NCBI GenBank assembly: GCA_027922465.2 | Contig: BQMF02000776.1 | Location: 56,034-120,033, forward strand | Direction: 5' to 3' | DNA length: 64,000 nucleotides | Origin: Turritopsis dohrnii | Taxonomy: Eukaryota > Cnidaria > Hydrozoa > Anthoathecata > Oceaniidae | Shown here: in pieces, positions 1 to 11,164 of the stretch | Position numbering within the stretch: the first letter of the stretch is position 1 | Layout: each line of letters begins with the position of its first letter | The notes under the pieces: generated by a model | The model's database searches: none | What the model was told of the DNA's origin: nothing | The model's input: the letters and a program-made list of their open reading frames with translations, nothing else | Position numbers and translations under genes: made by a program

Positions 1-1537
1 AAAGATTAATTTTCACTAGTCGCAATAGTTTATTACCGCAAAATGCAAAAAATTTTGTGGTTCAATTGAACGGTAAAACTTTCTTCTACAAACACTTTCT
101 TCCTTCTAAGTAATGCCAAGAGGAACCCCTAGGATGTGTACATTTCACATGGCCTAGCTAATTAGCCCGCACAGTTAAAATGAAATCTGCTTGTCTTATC
201 ATTGTGTTACAAGGCCTCTTGGCACATGACAGAGGACAATTAGGGGCTAAAGAGGTACATACTTTAAAATTGTTAGAATCACTAATATACCTTGACACTT
301 CATTAGAGCTTTTTTTCACTCCGTACTCCTCCTCCAAACAAACTGTGTCAACAATGAGACTCAAAACACTTGCAACATCTTCTGCAAGCAACTCATTGCT
401 TTCCATAACATATGCAAAATTTTATTACTTAAAATCTTGAATAAAACACTAAAAACAAACAATTATAATTTTGGTCATATTAGCTAAACTTTTCCCAGCA
501 GGGTTTCACTATTTCTTGTATCAAAACAGTTAGTAGTAGCTAGAAATATGGTGCATTTAGACATATATATTTGTACCAAAAGAATGGACATGATCCTCAT
601 GATCCATTCCCAATATCACCAGCTGCAGCGTACTAATTAACAATGGCCGCGCATTTATATCCGTACGAAGTTTTCATTGAAAAATCAAAAGGAAAATGGC
701 CGAAAGTGGCCAAATTCTACAGGTAAAGTCAAAAGTGGCATTTAAAACATCCCTTCTACCACATATATTAACTTAAAACTTTCACCAGCTGCAGATCAAG
801 GATAAAATAAACTTTTGAATTTATTTTTTTTTCCGATGTAAATCTTTAATCCACTGTATTAGAAGAGCAAAGTTGAAAAACATGAACTTTTTGAAAAAAG
901 ACCCCCATATCTTCAGATTGAGTGAAGAAGGCTTAACTCTATAAATTCAAATTCTTGTTTACATGGTAACGAACCAAAATCTTATGTTTTCAGTGCTATT
1001 ACAACCATGACTCTTAACACAAAATAAGCAAAGTCAATCGTTGTTTTGATTACACATTAGATAAAGCTGTAATTTGAGTTTAGTTTTTAAAATTAGGAAA
1101 GACAATTTTAAAAATGTCATTAACAAATTAGTTTTGAATAAGCCAGTTATAAAAAAACATTGAAATGGGACAAAATAGGTATACTTTCTTAGTTATTTTG
1201 ACATGACCTTATTGTCAAGAAGACTCAAAATCTCGCTCAACACAGCCATTATGATTATTCGATATCGGGAAATCACGACGTCAGAGTGGGAGAATTTCGC
1301 ACGGAAATTGCCGCCGTGATAATTCATTTATTCATTCCAATGAAAAGAACTGTTTTTGTACTGTAAATATATTTACTAATCAACAGAGAAAACGACATTT
1401 TTTTGTGTTGACATTTCGTCATTGCGACTTATTCATAACATTTTGTACACACTATGTATACAATTCTTTTTCTACAAGATGTTTTATAAAAACATAAACT
1501 ACCATAGGGAACTAAATATATACTTACAAAAGCGTTA

Positions 1538-2690
1538 CACTAGCATGTAGCTTTAGCTAAAAATGCCCCTGCGCTTAAGCATTCAAATTTGTACACAAAG
1601 CAAGCTATACATTGCAAGCTATACAACGGGTATAAAAACGATTTTTGTCCGAAAACAAATGTTTTGGTTTATTGTGGACATGGTAAGTGGCATACTTATA
1701 TGCTTAAGCATTTCGACAAAGCCAGTTTTTTAGGAAACCTCAGAGAGCTGCTCTACACTCACTCAAAATCGTTTTAGAACTGTCTTGCATTATGATCACA
1801 AGACGAGTAACATTGAGGCTCCAGTCATAACACTTGTAACTTTTAATGCATCGAAACAGGCATAAACTAACTACCTTCATCCAGGGTTGACATGCAAGGG
1901 TTGATATGGTAGCATCAATTGAACTTCAAGACAAACTCGATAATTGCGGTATTTCAAAACCACTTTAGAAGATGCAAACTAAATAGATCTAAACTTAAAC
2001 AGATGAAAATTGTTACTTTTTGTTATCTCCTAGGCCTAAGTCACACTGATGCTAATATACCTTTCAAAAAGTGTAAATAAGGCTTAACAAGTAATATCAG
2101 AAAGTATTTGCTACAAACAAAAGAAATGTGTGAACTGAAACATGGATGCGTATTTTATAATCAAAGTAAGATTTGTTAAAGAAATTATGTAAGAGCCATA
2201 AGAAAAAAAAAACTTTTTCAAAAAAAAAATTAAAGCGAAAATCCATTAGAAATTTGCGTTTCAAACTTTAATTCAAACCAAAAAATAGCCAACGTTTACA
2301 TAAAATAGCAAGAAAAAAGATATAAAAAGGTTTTATTGATCATCTTTGCATACACAGAAATCCAATTAAAATGGCAAGATCCACCAATAATCAGTGCATT
2401 GAATAAAATTTATTGAATGAAAGATTTAGGGCTAAAACATATACAAACATAGAATGTATGGTTGACAAAAATTTCAGATTTCAAGCTGTGCTTCAAAATC
2501 CTTGTTGTTCACTTCACTAAAACAACGCAAAAGTAATATAAAAAATGCTTAATTAATTTTAGCATAGGAACTTTTTAAATAACATAATATGATATAATAA
2601 TAAATTAGGAAAAAGATACGAAAAAAAAATTCTGTCTCACACTTACAGTACCAAGAAGATCAATCCAAAATCTTTCCCGTTATATATAAA
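1538..2690 (+). repeat. Dispersed repeat family, copy A
   Basis: This stretch is collinear with 29759-31340. Shared landmarks include TAGCATGTAGCTTTAGC at the left edge, the segment around GTGTAAATAAGGCTTAACAA, and the segment around AAGCTGTGCTTCAAAATCC. No reading frame is conserved between the copies, so it is probably a non-coding transposon remnant. This copy lacks the two small insertions that interrupt the other one, so it represents the uninterrupted arrangement. Confidence 0.65.
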
Positions 2691-3585
2691 GTTTCAAGTC
2701 TTTATGTCTGGTTAATAGCATGCTAGTTCCCTGTACAAACAGAATCCAAGCAGCATGAACGCCGATTAAGATATCTTACTTAAATTACATATAAAAAATA
2801 ACCCTTTCAAGAGAACTAGATAAATAAACAGAAAATGTTTTTAAAGCGTAGTGAGCAATGACCAAATTACTGACCAAAATGCATCAAGTCAGTAATGACT
2901 TGATCATTAACATTTCATGTTGAAATATTAAGAAATTATCAAGAAAAGAATGTAGGCATTTATATATAAAAAAAGAATGAATTATACACACTTAATAAGG
3001 CAGGAAGTCATCTCTAAAATATTTATGGATTCATGTCAGTTCAGTGTTCTTATGTTTACTAAATTTTTGGTGTTCATTTTGAAGGAGCGCTGCTCAACAA
3101 CATTCAATCGTTGGAAACCCCTTTTACTTTTACTCATTCCATAAAAACGCTACAAAACGTTTCAATCAACGAACAAGCAACATTTTTACATACAAGGGTT
3201 TTTATAAAATGTATTCTTAAGAAAACAAATGTAAAAGAAGTCCTTTATCTCCTGAAAACCCTTGAAATTAAACTCTTAAACTTCTTATACAAACACATAC
3301 CTATATAGCTGTTAATGAATTTCTTCGTTAAGAACGAAAGGTCGTGGTTAATTTGAATCCATTTGAATTGACGGACACGTATGACCACAATAAAACTTAA
3401 ATGAAGCAAAATATAAAACAAAAGATAAACAAAAAAACTTTACAGATATATACAAGCAATCAGCTGAAAACGGATTCAGAAGAGTTCATTATTTGAATTG
3501 ATAACGCCACTTTCCAACGTCTAAGTCCGCCATCATGGAAACAAGGTTATCCGGCCGGGTACCGATACCGAATCTCCCAGTTCAG

Positions 3586-3722
3586 AAATGAGTCTGAATA
3601 TGTGAAAAAGGAGTCCTATTGTCGAGAAGGAGTCCGAACGAATGTTTAAAAGGAATGCGACTGCAGGGAAGGGGTCCTATTCTGTAAATAAGAAGTCCGA
3701 ACTGCGTAGAAAAGGAGCCCAT
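3586..3722 (+). repeat. Degenerate 20-22-bp tandem repeat (AAGGAGTC-type units)
   Basis: About seven imperfect units carry an AAGGAGTCC-like core (also AGGAATGC, AGGGGTCC, AGAAGTCC, AGGAGCCC) spaced 19-23 bp apart. Several units alternate between core-plus-TATT and core-plus-GAAC. No function is evident. Confidence 0.45.
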
Positions 3723-3748
3723 CAACTTTGTTATTATTATTATCATTA

Positions 3749-3783
3749 TATGTAATATATATGTACATGTTATATATTACATA
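3749..3783. repeat. Perfect 13-bp stem hairpin
   Basis: TATGTAATATATA at 3749-3761 pairs perfectly with TATATATTACATA at 3771-3783 around a 9-nt loop. It lies in host DNA about 370 bp left of the Polinton. It could be a fold-back element remnant or simply AT-rich sequence. Confidence 0.4.
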
Positions 3784-4148
3784 TTTATGACCTTTTCTTT
3801 AAGCATATATGAAAACGAACTTTCAGACGACATTTTTACCCATTCCGCTTGCTGTAGTTAAATATTCCCGCCATTGTTTTTTGTTTATGTATACGGTGTT
3901 CTTGGCATATGGTTTTAAGTCCTGTTTCCGTTTTTAATAATGGCAGACATTCAAACCATGAGCCACATGCTGCTGAAGGCCATAGGGCAAAGTATTTTTA
4001 ATTTTTTTCTTAAAATTCAGACAATCAGTGATAGAAACTATGGCCAAAGCTGCAGTTGCGAAGCAATAATTTAAAACGTAAATGGTAGCAATTACTTAGA
4101 TTGATGCCAAAGTTCCAACATTAATCACATGGTTGCGTGAAATTTGAT

Positions 4149-4154
4149 TGACGT
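4149..4154. other. Left 6-bp target-site duplication of Polinton copy 1
   Basis: The hexamer TGACGT immediately precedes the AG of the element end and is matched exactly at 19346-19351. Six-bp duplications are characteristic of Polinton integrases. Confidence 0.85.
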
Positions 4155-4466
4155 AGAGATAGGAAAGTGCCGATGCTAGCCCAAAATCATATGATTTCGG
4201 GAATTTCCCTACTATAGCTAATATTATCATCTAAGACCTTTGTTTTCATAACGCGATACGAGTTATGAAACGTGTTATTTTGATTACATAGCAGTTTCTA
4301 TTATTATAACCACAAATTACTCATAATTGTAAACAATTAAATATCTCATAAAAATGTCCATGGGGAAATACCCGATTGTAGTAAAAGCAGTTTGTAGCAG
4401 TTTAAACTTTATAATATAAATAAGCTAACAATACATATAACGCACAGACACAGACACACAGATCAT
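4155..4466 (+). repeat. Left terminal inverted repeat of Polinton copy 1
   Basis: Its reverse complement recurs at the right end, about 19060-19345. The same sequence starts copies 2 (32857) and 3 (53210). This repeat carries an extra stretch of about 22 bp near 4358-4380 that the other repeat lacks, while the right repeat has its own short insertion, so the two have drifted since integration. Confidence 0.85.
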
Positions 4467-4601
4467 CGATGCAGTCAAAAACATCTTCAAAGTCAATATC
4501 CATAGGTATCATGTATAATTCGTTTATTTTGTTTGTTTGTTTGTTTTTGTTTTTTTTTTACCTCTTACCTCTTACCTCTTACCTATTACCTCTTTGTTAT
4601 C

Positions 4602-7600
4602 TTATACATATCTATAATGTCCTCTGGCATATGTAGCAATACCATCTTTTGCAATAATTCTTTTGTCATCATCCGCATTGAGAGCGAGTTTGTTTGTTTT
4701 TATAGTGTGAACATCATGCTTAATCGATTGAAAGGTCATCTGTTCTCTGTAAACATTCTTACCATCGAACAAGCATCTCTTGTAATCATCAAACCCCATG
4801 GTCTTCTTTACTACGCACTTCTTGACTCCCTTGCACTTCTTGTCTTCTTTTCCATCTAGCTGTTTATATGCATAGGTCTTTGCTCTTAGAGCAACAAACT
4901 CTGTCATTATCTTACCACCCAACTCATCTTTCATTAGACCAATGACTTTCTTATTCAAACCTATGGGTAAAGGTCTGTTATCTTTCTCATCGTACGCTGA
5001 AGTGTCGAATCTCAAAGCCACATCATCGGTGATATCTTTGTAGAAGTCGTCGGTTTTGATGTGATAGACAAAGCTGTCTGTATCCATATAGCAGAGCTTT
5101 AGATTGTCACCATATTTTGGTCTCATGTAATCATAGTGAAACTCGTACATAATCGTCTTTGACAAATCAAGAACTGTAGGTCCCAGATAGATCGGCTTGT
5201 TCAACACGAGTTTGATCTTTTGCATTTCAGCAGCCATCAAATGTTCACTGAAACAGATACTACCCTTGAAATTAGGTTTCATCACCAGCTTCTCATATTG
5301 TTCTTTCTTGGTAGCCAAGCGTATGTCTTTATGTTTACGTTGATTCTCCATAGTTTTACCAAAGACTGAATTGTTCATGAGCTTGAAAAAGTCCTTTTCA
5401 AAGTCATTCTTTGATTTAGTACGCAAATTGGTGTTGAAATCGATGTACGGCTTCAACCATGCGCTTTGCCTAAATCTCAGTACTCTATGAACCTTCTCAA
5501 GAACAAGACCATGCTTCAGCGCTTGATCAAGTGCACGGATATGAATAATATAGTTCTTCTTGTCTGAAAGACATGGAGTTAGCTTTTCTACACCATTGAT
5601 CTTCTTTCGCTCAGGCATAAACGGAAGATCGTTATGTGAATCATGAAGCTCCTGAGGATAGTTCACATCAACTTCAAGAAGATAACCATATTTACCGTCT
5701 TTCTCAGCCAACTTTGAAATGAATTCGGCGGTAAATTTATTAGCATCTACCCACTTGAAATTTCCTGTCGGTAGCTTCTGAATCATAGCCCATCCATATA
5801 GATTATTTGCATCAAGATATTGGAGATAGCTACTTTCTTCAGTCTTCTTATATTTAGCATCCATATACTTGTTATTAGCTTTAGCATGTCTATGAACAGC
5901 CTGACAGAGACCTCCTCTAATACCTTGCTCTACGAACAGAAACATATCCATATCTGACAACAGATCCAGCTCAACCTCTGTCTTTTTCAAACAGGCTTGC
6001 CAAGCTAAGTCCTGGAGCAGTGTAAAAATGTGCAGGATCCAAGTTTATAGTTCGTTATGCATGTTTCCCTAAAAGTCTCAAAAACATCAGCAAGCAATAG
6101 AACGTCTGTCTTGAGGTAGAGATCATGATACGCACCCATATTTTTATTTTTCATAGTGTTTCCACACATTCTGTGCATGCGTATAATCAGCATCACTGAT
6201 ACCTTTCATGTTCAACGTTGCTAGTAAAAAGCATCTTTCGGTGGGAGCTTAGTTTCAGTTAAACTTATCAAAAGAATCAATGTATTCATAAGGATAAACT
6301 CCTTTTCTTCTCAATAGTTTGAATTGCTCATCACCCTTGAAGAATTTTCGAAGGTTTTTACACTGATCGTCGGATAGATTGTTTACCAAGTTATCCAGAC
6401 TACTAGCCATGAAACGCACACTATCGATGAATCTCAACTGTATCTTTTGAACCTTAGTCTCCCCATTTTTATCAATGTATTCACCAACCTTAACATCCAA
6501 TGAGAAAGAGATATATTTTTCTTTGTTTTCAGCGATGACAGGCAATCCCTTCATCTCCATACTGTTTAGGCTAGTTCTTTGATAAACAGATGAGCATCAT
6601 ATCCGCTTAGATTGTGAAAGACGATCGGAATGTATTTAGGCACTTTGTAACGGAGATTACAAGACTGATGTGCAGCTCCACGAAATTTACCAGTAAAATG
6701 ACAGTGATCCCTAACCTTAATATTATCTTTTTCAAATTCTTTCATACATATGTGACATTTATCTGAATCGATAAATCCCTGTTCCTCTTCATATGTGAGG
6801 TCTCGCATTCTTTGTTTAGGAAACATGTTATATAGCCTTTTCACTTCACCTACAGCATGATCCACGAAACGTAAAACACAGTCTTCACCTCGATAAAGCG
6901 TTAGAGGGTCTGAAACTTCACCATGAGCAAATTTGCTATAACAACAGAAGCCTGTGGGGATATATATATACCAACCTTTTCAGTGGATGATCCACTAACG
7001 CTACGCGGTTCTTTACAAACCTCTTTTGACAAAGCTTCGAAATCAGCATACATTATGAAAGGAGCTTTGAGCTGGTACTGACCATCATGAAACTTAACGG
7101 TGCTACCCTCCTTTGGCATCTCAATCTTCGCAACATCATTATTTTTACAATATTCAAAGTGTTCATCTCGTGTTTTCTCACTTGAGAATCCATTGAGACA
7201 ATTCAAGCAATAATGTTCTTTATTTTTGTGCTTCAAGTTGACCTTGCTCAAGACACCGCTCAAGTTCTTTACAGCTATATAATGTCTCTTTTTCTCTTCA
7301 CATAGTAAAAACAAAACAACCGTTTCTTTGCGATCAAGATGCTTTGACTTACGACACATATAGATACCTACTTTATCGTCTTTTGTCAAAACATGCACAG
7401 CGATATCAGGGTTCCTCCTCTCAAACAAATCTATTTTATTTAGCGCCATTGGAAACGATAAACCCTTCCCAATTATATTTATCAACTGTGTTTCTTGAGA
7501 TTCATTATCCTTTGTGGAATTTTCTTAATCTTATCATGATTGAGAGCTGCGATAACAGCCCATTTGAAACACTCTTCATCATCTTCGTTTTTAGGATTGA

Positions 7601-8472
7601 TTATCGAATACTTACCGCTAAAATTCTTAGGTAGCGGTAAGTAAGAGCTGCCTCTCGTTAATTTTAGCTTGTGAAAATCCACATCAATATTTAAAATTTT
7701 ATCGATAACAAAGCCGGATTGAGGTAACGCAGGGTTTTCAACCTGTTCGATTATCTTATTGAACATCTTATTAATAACATCAGATATATCGCTTTCACTA
7801 TGAATTGTTTCCATATTGCTATTGAACGCCTTATCGACGTAGATTGTTGCTTCAGGATTGGATAGATCCTTCTTTTCTCCATTTGATCCACACAGTTGCT
7901 TGAATTTTTATTGATTTTTTATTTTTGAGTTCTCTCATAATCAGATCACTTAAAATGGGTCGAACCTTTTCGAGAAACAAATCAACGTCCTTTTTTCCAT
8001 CTGAGTTTATCTTGAACCTTTTGTAAGAACCCTCAAACGTTGTTTCAATGGGGACAAACGCTTTTGGTTTCATCAGTTTTTCATCTTTTTCATCATTCTT
8101 CCTCTTGTAGAGATTGAGAATCTTCTTCTTCATCTCTCTATAAGCGCTACTCACTTTCTCACGAATATGTTTAGGTACATGATTTATTAACCAATCTCTC
8201 CATTCATTCAACTTGCTTTTCACAACAGGTCGAGATTTTCCCATTTCTTGTTGCTCAAACAAATCCATATCTTGTTGGGTAGGAATAAATGGAACAGGTC
8301 TTGGTGGTGGAACAGGTCGATTAAACCTAGTAGGTCTTGGTAGTGGAACAGGTCGGACAGGTGGGTTTGCTAATAATTCGATCAACTCAGCTTTTCTGAG
8401 TTTTGAGTAGCCATGTAAACCCCGTCCTCTTGCAAGAGCTTTTAATTCAACAACAGTATTTTTAGTAGTCAT
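4602..8472 (-). pseudogene. polB: Protein-primed family B DNA polymerase of Polinton (broken)
   Basis: Replicative polymerase of the element, split by about six frameshifts or stops into segments 8472-7852, 7814-7482, 7485-6901, 6865-6566, 6560-6255, 6196-6005 and 5990-4602. In order they show an N-terminal SAP motif followed by a Pro-rich linker, an OTU-like Cys (DEECFKW) and His (RHYIAVKNL) about 95 residues apart, a C2H2 finger, exonuclease motif I (YADFEAL), a Cys/His zinc cluster (CHICMKEF to HQSCNLRY), exonuclease II (GYDAHLF), exonuclease III (YLKTDVLLLADVFE), and in the last segment polymerase motifs A (DANNLYG, residue 60), B (MNNSVFGK, about 204) and C (MDTDS, 302-306). The start at 8472 follows a TA microsatellite that adds a spurious Tyr/Ile extension upstream. 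No intact copy exists in the window. Confidence 0.9.
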
Positions 8473-8476
8473 GTTG

Positions 8477-8504
8477 TAATATATATATATATATATATAT
8501 ATCA
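8477..8504. repeat. TA dinucleotide microsatellite at polB start
   Basis: A run of alternating AT bases lies directly upstream of the polymerase ATG on the minus strand. It may contain or have expanded from a TATA-type promoter. Other genes of this element also have TATATA within about 30 bp of the ATG. Confidence 0.5.
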
Positions 8505-8592
8505 CGATTATATCTTTTTAAATCACTTTTTAAAATTTTCAATTATCATTTTTCAATTTTCATCCAAAAGATTCGTAACCTTTGTGTTCTAT

Positions 8593-8621
8593 TTTTGTTA
8601 CTCGTTGATTAAGTAACAAAA
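8593..8621. terminator. Stem-loop downstream of the SAP gene (H1, copy 1)
   Basis: TTTTGTTACT at 8593-8602 pairs perfectly with AGTAACAAAA at 8612-8621 around a 9-nt loop. The equivalent hairpins in copies 2 (43191-43216) and 3 (63550-63575) begin 12 bp after the SAP-gene stop codon. This fits a transcription terminator or RNA 3'-end signal rather than an RNA gene. Confidence 0.6.
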
Positions 8622-8710
8622 GCGAGGTCAATTTATTTATTTATTTTTTGTAAACTCTCTTCTCTCTCTTAGCGTTATAACGTTTTTGAGAGCTGAGATA
8701 TTTTTCTCTG

Positions 8711-8923
8711 TTATTTTTTTTTCCAGTTTAAACAGTATTTATTAACCGTTTGTTTCGTATCAGGATCGAGAATATAAGATGGATCCTCATCATTTTTCTC
8801 AAGTACCTCGAGTAATTTAGCTTTGTTCATTAGGTAAACATATTTTATTCTTCGTGACGCACATAATTTTCGTAAAGCGTCACGAGTCATTGATTGGTAA
8901 TCTGATTCTGTTTTGTCGGTCAT
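8711..8923 (-). pseudogene. SAP-domain small protein, truncated
   Basis: Seventy residues with a SAP-like helix-loop-helix (about residues 10-45, around LRKLCASRRIKY and KAKLLEVLEKND). The homologues in copies 2 and 3 have 107 residues and a basic C-terminal tail rich in Lys/Arg. Here a frame change near an A-run (around 8711-8730) removes that tail. SAP domains usually bind AT-rich DNA. The gene sits between the integrase, with which it is divergent, and polB, with which it is tandem, suggesting a role in element DNA metabolism, which is inference. Confidence 0.65.
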
Positions 8924-9027
8924 GTTTATGCTTTATATAAAGATAATAAACAACGTTTAAGTCACTTTTCTCGTGTCATTTTTTAATAAAATGAGCTAAA
9001 ATAAACGTTGTTTATAAATAAATAAAA
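8924..9027. promoter_or_regulatory. Divergent promoter region between SAP gene and integrase
   Basis: The 104-bp spacer holds a 13-bp perfect inverted repeat, TAAACAACGTTTA near 8947-8959 and TAAACGTTGTTTA near 9001-9013, and a TATA-like TATATAAAG on the SAP side. The two arms are close to the two starts and could be operator-like sites. In copies 2 and 3 only the integrase-side arm is preserved. Confidence 0.45.
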
Positions 9028-10012
9028 ATGTCAGACACTACACTTCAAGAGATTTATTATCAACCTCAAAACTTATGGAAAGGACAAAAGGCTGTTCGCA
9101 ATCTAAGAGGATTTGGTTTCAAACCGAAGGAAATTAAGAAGTGGCTATCAAAACAAGCTTCGTGGCAGGTTCATCTACCGACAACGAAAAGGATCGAATG
9201 TCCACATTATGAGGTGACTAAACCGAATGAGATTCATCAATTTGATATATTGTATATGCCTAGTGATATGTTGTATGGTAATAAATACAAGTACATTTTG
9301 TCTGGTATCGATGTTGCTTCACGCTATAAGGTGGCTCGACCTTTGAATACTAAGAGAGCGAAAGAGGTTGCCGCTATGATTGAAGACATCTACAAGGTTG
9401 GACCCTTAAACTATCCAAAAGTATTTCAATGTGATAACGGTTCAGAATTCAAAGCTGATGTATCAAAATTGTTGGAGAAGAATAATGTTGAAATTAAAAG
9501 AGCAACTACAAAATATAAGCATACTCATACAGCTTTTGTTGAGGCATTGAACAAGATACTTGCTGAAAATTTATTCAAAATACAAGATGCTCTAGAACTA
9601 AATGATTCGGAAAAGGTATCATCTACATGGGTCAAATATTTGTATAAACTTGTGAATAGATTGAACTGATACAACGACTCAGATGATCGGTATGAAACCG
9701 AAAGATGCCATCAAATTGAAAGAGGTGCCTCTCGCTAAACGAGAGAGCTATCCACCTGAAGTAAAGCTACCTCAAGATGGTTTGTATAGATATCTATTGC
9801 AACCGGGTGAAGAGCACGATGACCATCGAAAAAGAACAACAGATAGGATATGGTCAAAGAAGACATATAGATTGAGTGAGGTAATAGATCAACCTGGTAA
9901 CCGCGTACTATATTACCTTCAAGATGGACCTGAACGAGCTTTTGTGAAAGAAGAGCTGATGTTGATACCTGAGGATACAGAGCTACCTCCTGATTATGTG
10001 CAAGGTTGGTGA
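9028..10012 (+). pseudogene. int: Polinton integrase (rve family), frameshifted
   Basis: Retrovirus-type DDE integrase that would insert the element with 6-bp duplications. The first part (213 residues) contains the catalytic triad D73, D136 and E172, a DD35E spacing in contexts FDILY, QCDNGSEF and AFVEAL. One extra base near 9667 creates a stop after NRLN. The remainder (from 9683) encodes the C-terminal region with an SH3/chromo-like segment (KKTYRLSEVI to FVKEELMLIP). The intact homologues in copies 2 and 3 are 327 residues. It faces the 112-aa gene, and the two stops flank a perfect stem-loop. Confidence 0.92.
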
Positions 10013-10030
10013 ACATAGTACATACAAAGT

Positions 10031-10055
10031 ATCTTTACTAGAAACAAGTAAAGAT
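10031..10055. terminator. Convergent stem-loop between integrase and 112-aa gene (H2, copy 1)
   Basis: ATCTTTACT, a 7-nt loop, then AGTAAAGAT form a perfect 9-bp stem, 18 bp past the integrase stop and 20 bp past the facing gene's stop. The stem is identical in copies 2 and 3. Its symmetry would let it serve both strands. Confidence 0.7.
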
Positions 10056-10075
10056 GAGTCGTCTAGCAACGAGGT

Positions 10076-10414
10076 TTAGCACCACATAACGTCATAATCA
10101 AAGAATTGCCTCTCAGGATTCTTTTCAGATTGTTTGAGCCCCTTCGGTCTGACAAAGGCTTCTCTAGAATTCCAACCATAATCCTTCAACTCAACGCAAA
10201 GTCTTGCAGGCAACCACACCTTATATATATTTCCTGCTCCGTCTTGCACCTCTGCATACATAGCTTTTCCAGAACCAAATTCAGATGCAGGTGTGTCTAT
10301 CTCAACCACAGATTTAACCTGATAAATCATGTTTTCAGTTAGCTCTCTCCACTTTGTGATTGGAGTAATTTGTTCCATGTTTTGTTCAAATGTTGCAACT
10401 GTTGGGAATTCCAT
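10076..10414 (-). CDS. Conserved Polinton protein, 112 aa, possible OB-fold
   Basis: Function not established. The protein is beta-rich in appearance, with a central block AMYAEVQDGAGNIYKVWLP and a C-terminal block AFVRPKG. Homologues in copies 2 and 3 are 106 residues and differ mainly at the N-terminus and in a deleted Gly/Ser-containing insert around residue 45. The spacing of strands suggests a small nucleic-acid-binding fold such as an OB-fold, which is inference. It is the downstream partner of the 198-aa gene in one transcription unit. Confidence 0.6.
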   Translation of the reverse strand: MEFPTVATFEQNMEQITPITKWRELTENMIYQVKSVVEIDTPASEFGSGKAMYAEVQDGAGNIYKVWLPARLCVELKDYGWNSREAFVRPKGLKQSEKNPERQFFDYDVMWC

Positions 10415-10505
10415 TGTCTATATATACTTGTGATCATATTTTTTTATATCAGTTTCATTTATCACTTTATCACTTTTCAAATTGAGGAACACATAACCAC
10501 ACATC

Positions 10506-11102
10506 CTAGTAACCATTTTCGGTTATGGATTTTTTCAGGTTTTGGAGTTCTATCATCAAACTTTTTTGTAATTGATTTTGGGTTTCAGTCTCCGTCTTTC
10601 TATCTGTAGAACTGAGTCCTTCTAAAGCTTTGTAATATGTTCCCTGCAAAACCTGGAATTCTTTGTAATTGATCCTCCCATCAGTCAACGCCTGACTTAT
10701 GTTAGTTTCGAAGACAGAAATTGAGGATGTAACAATATCATATAATTTTATCACTTTTTCTACTTTCTTTTGATATCTTTTGATGACAGCTGTGGTAAGT
10801 CCGGTACAGATAGAGCCGGCTAAGGCTACACCACCTAATCCTGCAGAAATAGGTATTCCAATAATAGTAGCCCCTGTCGCTATCGAACCGACGCCGGAGC
10901 CAATGGTTATAGCGCTTGAGCTAGCATTTAGTAGCATCGATCGTTCTATCGCCTTGTTGTATCTCTTGAGCTTGATGCTAAACTTGTTCTTAAGTTTTAT
11001 CAACTCTTCAAATTCTGAATTTATTACGCTTGCGTTAAACTTTTCCTGCTCATTCAAATCCTCAGGAGCAGTGGGTAGTTTTGGATAAATTTTAAAACTC
11101 AT
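10506..11102 (-). CDS. Putative membrane-active protein, 198 aa
   Basis: Not assigned to a named family. It has a Lys-rich helical N-terminus, a long Gly/Ala/Ile-rich hydrophobic hairpin at about residues 60-105 (ITIGSGVGSIATGATIIG and onward) and an amphipathic helical C-terminus. The pattern resembles proteins that insert into or perforate membranes, so a role in entry, egress or virion membrane structure is possible but unproven. It is transcribed ahead of the 112-aa gene and divergently from the 426-aa gene, with only 62 bp between starts, so the two probably share a bidirectional promoter. Confidence 0.6.
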   Translation of the reverse strand: MSFKIYPKLPTAPEDLNEQEKFNASVINSEFEELIKLKNKFSIKLKRYNKAIERSMLLNASSSAITIGSGVGSIATGATIIGIPISAGLGGVALAGSICTGLTTAVIKRYQKKVEKVIKLYDIVTSSISVFETNISQALTDGRINYKEFQVLQGTYYKALEGLSSTDRKTETETQNQLQKSLMIELQNLKKSITENGY

Positions 11103-11164
11103 ATTTAGAGAGAGAGATTATGTTATAACATAATTAATAATAAATTATCCTCTAAATAAATAAA

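Larger units (their letters stand above)
1..4148. other. Host intergenic DNA without a supportable gene
   Basis: AT-rich sequence with only short, unconvincing reading frames on either strand. One minus-strand frame at 158-406 (82 codons) ends next to a GT and could be an exon, but no domain is recognisable. The stretch holds a dispersed repeat (1538-2690), a degenerate 20-22-bp repeat (3586-3722) and a hairpin with a 13-bp perfect stem (3749-3783). The left target duplication of the first Polinton ends it. Confidence 0.6.

Noticed and set aside
180..440. 86-codon plus-strand frame near the window start
   Set aside because: Overlaps an equally weak minus-strand frame. No domain, no conservation evidence.
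4533..4859. 108-codon plus-strand frame with hydrophobic start
   Set aside because: Antisense of the polymerase C-terminal coding region and of the (CTCTTAC)n tract.
10780..11088. 102-codon frame antisense to the 198-aa gene, present in every copy
   Set aside because: It mirrors the Gly/Ala/Ile-rich coding strand, has no promoter-like context, and the sense frame has clear gene-like placement.
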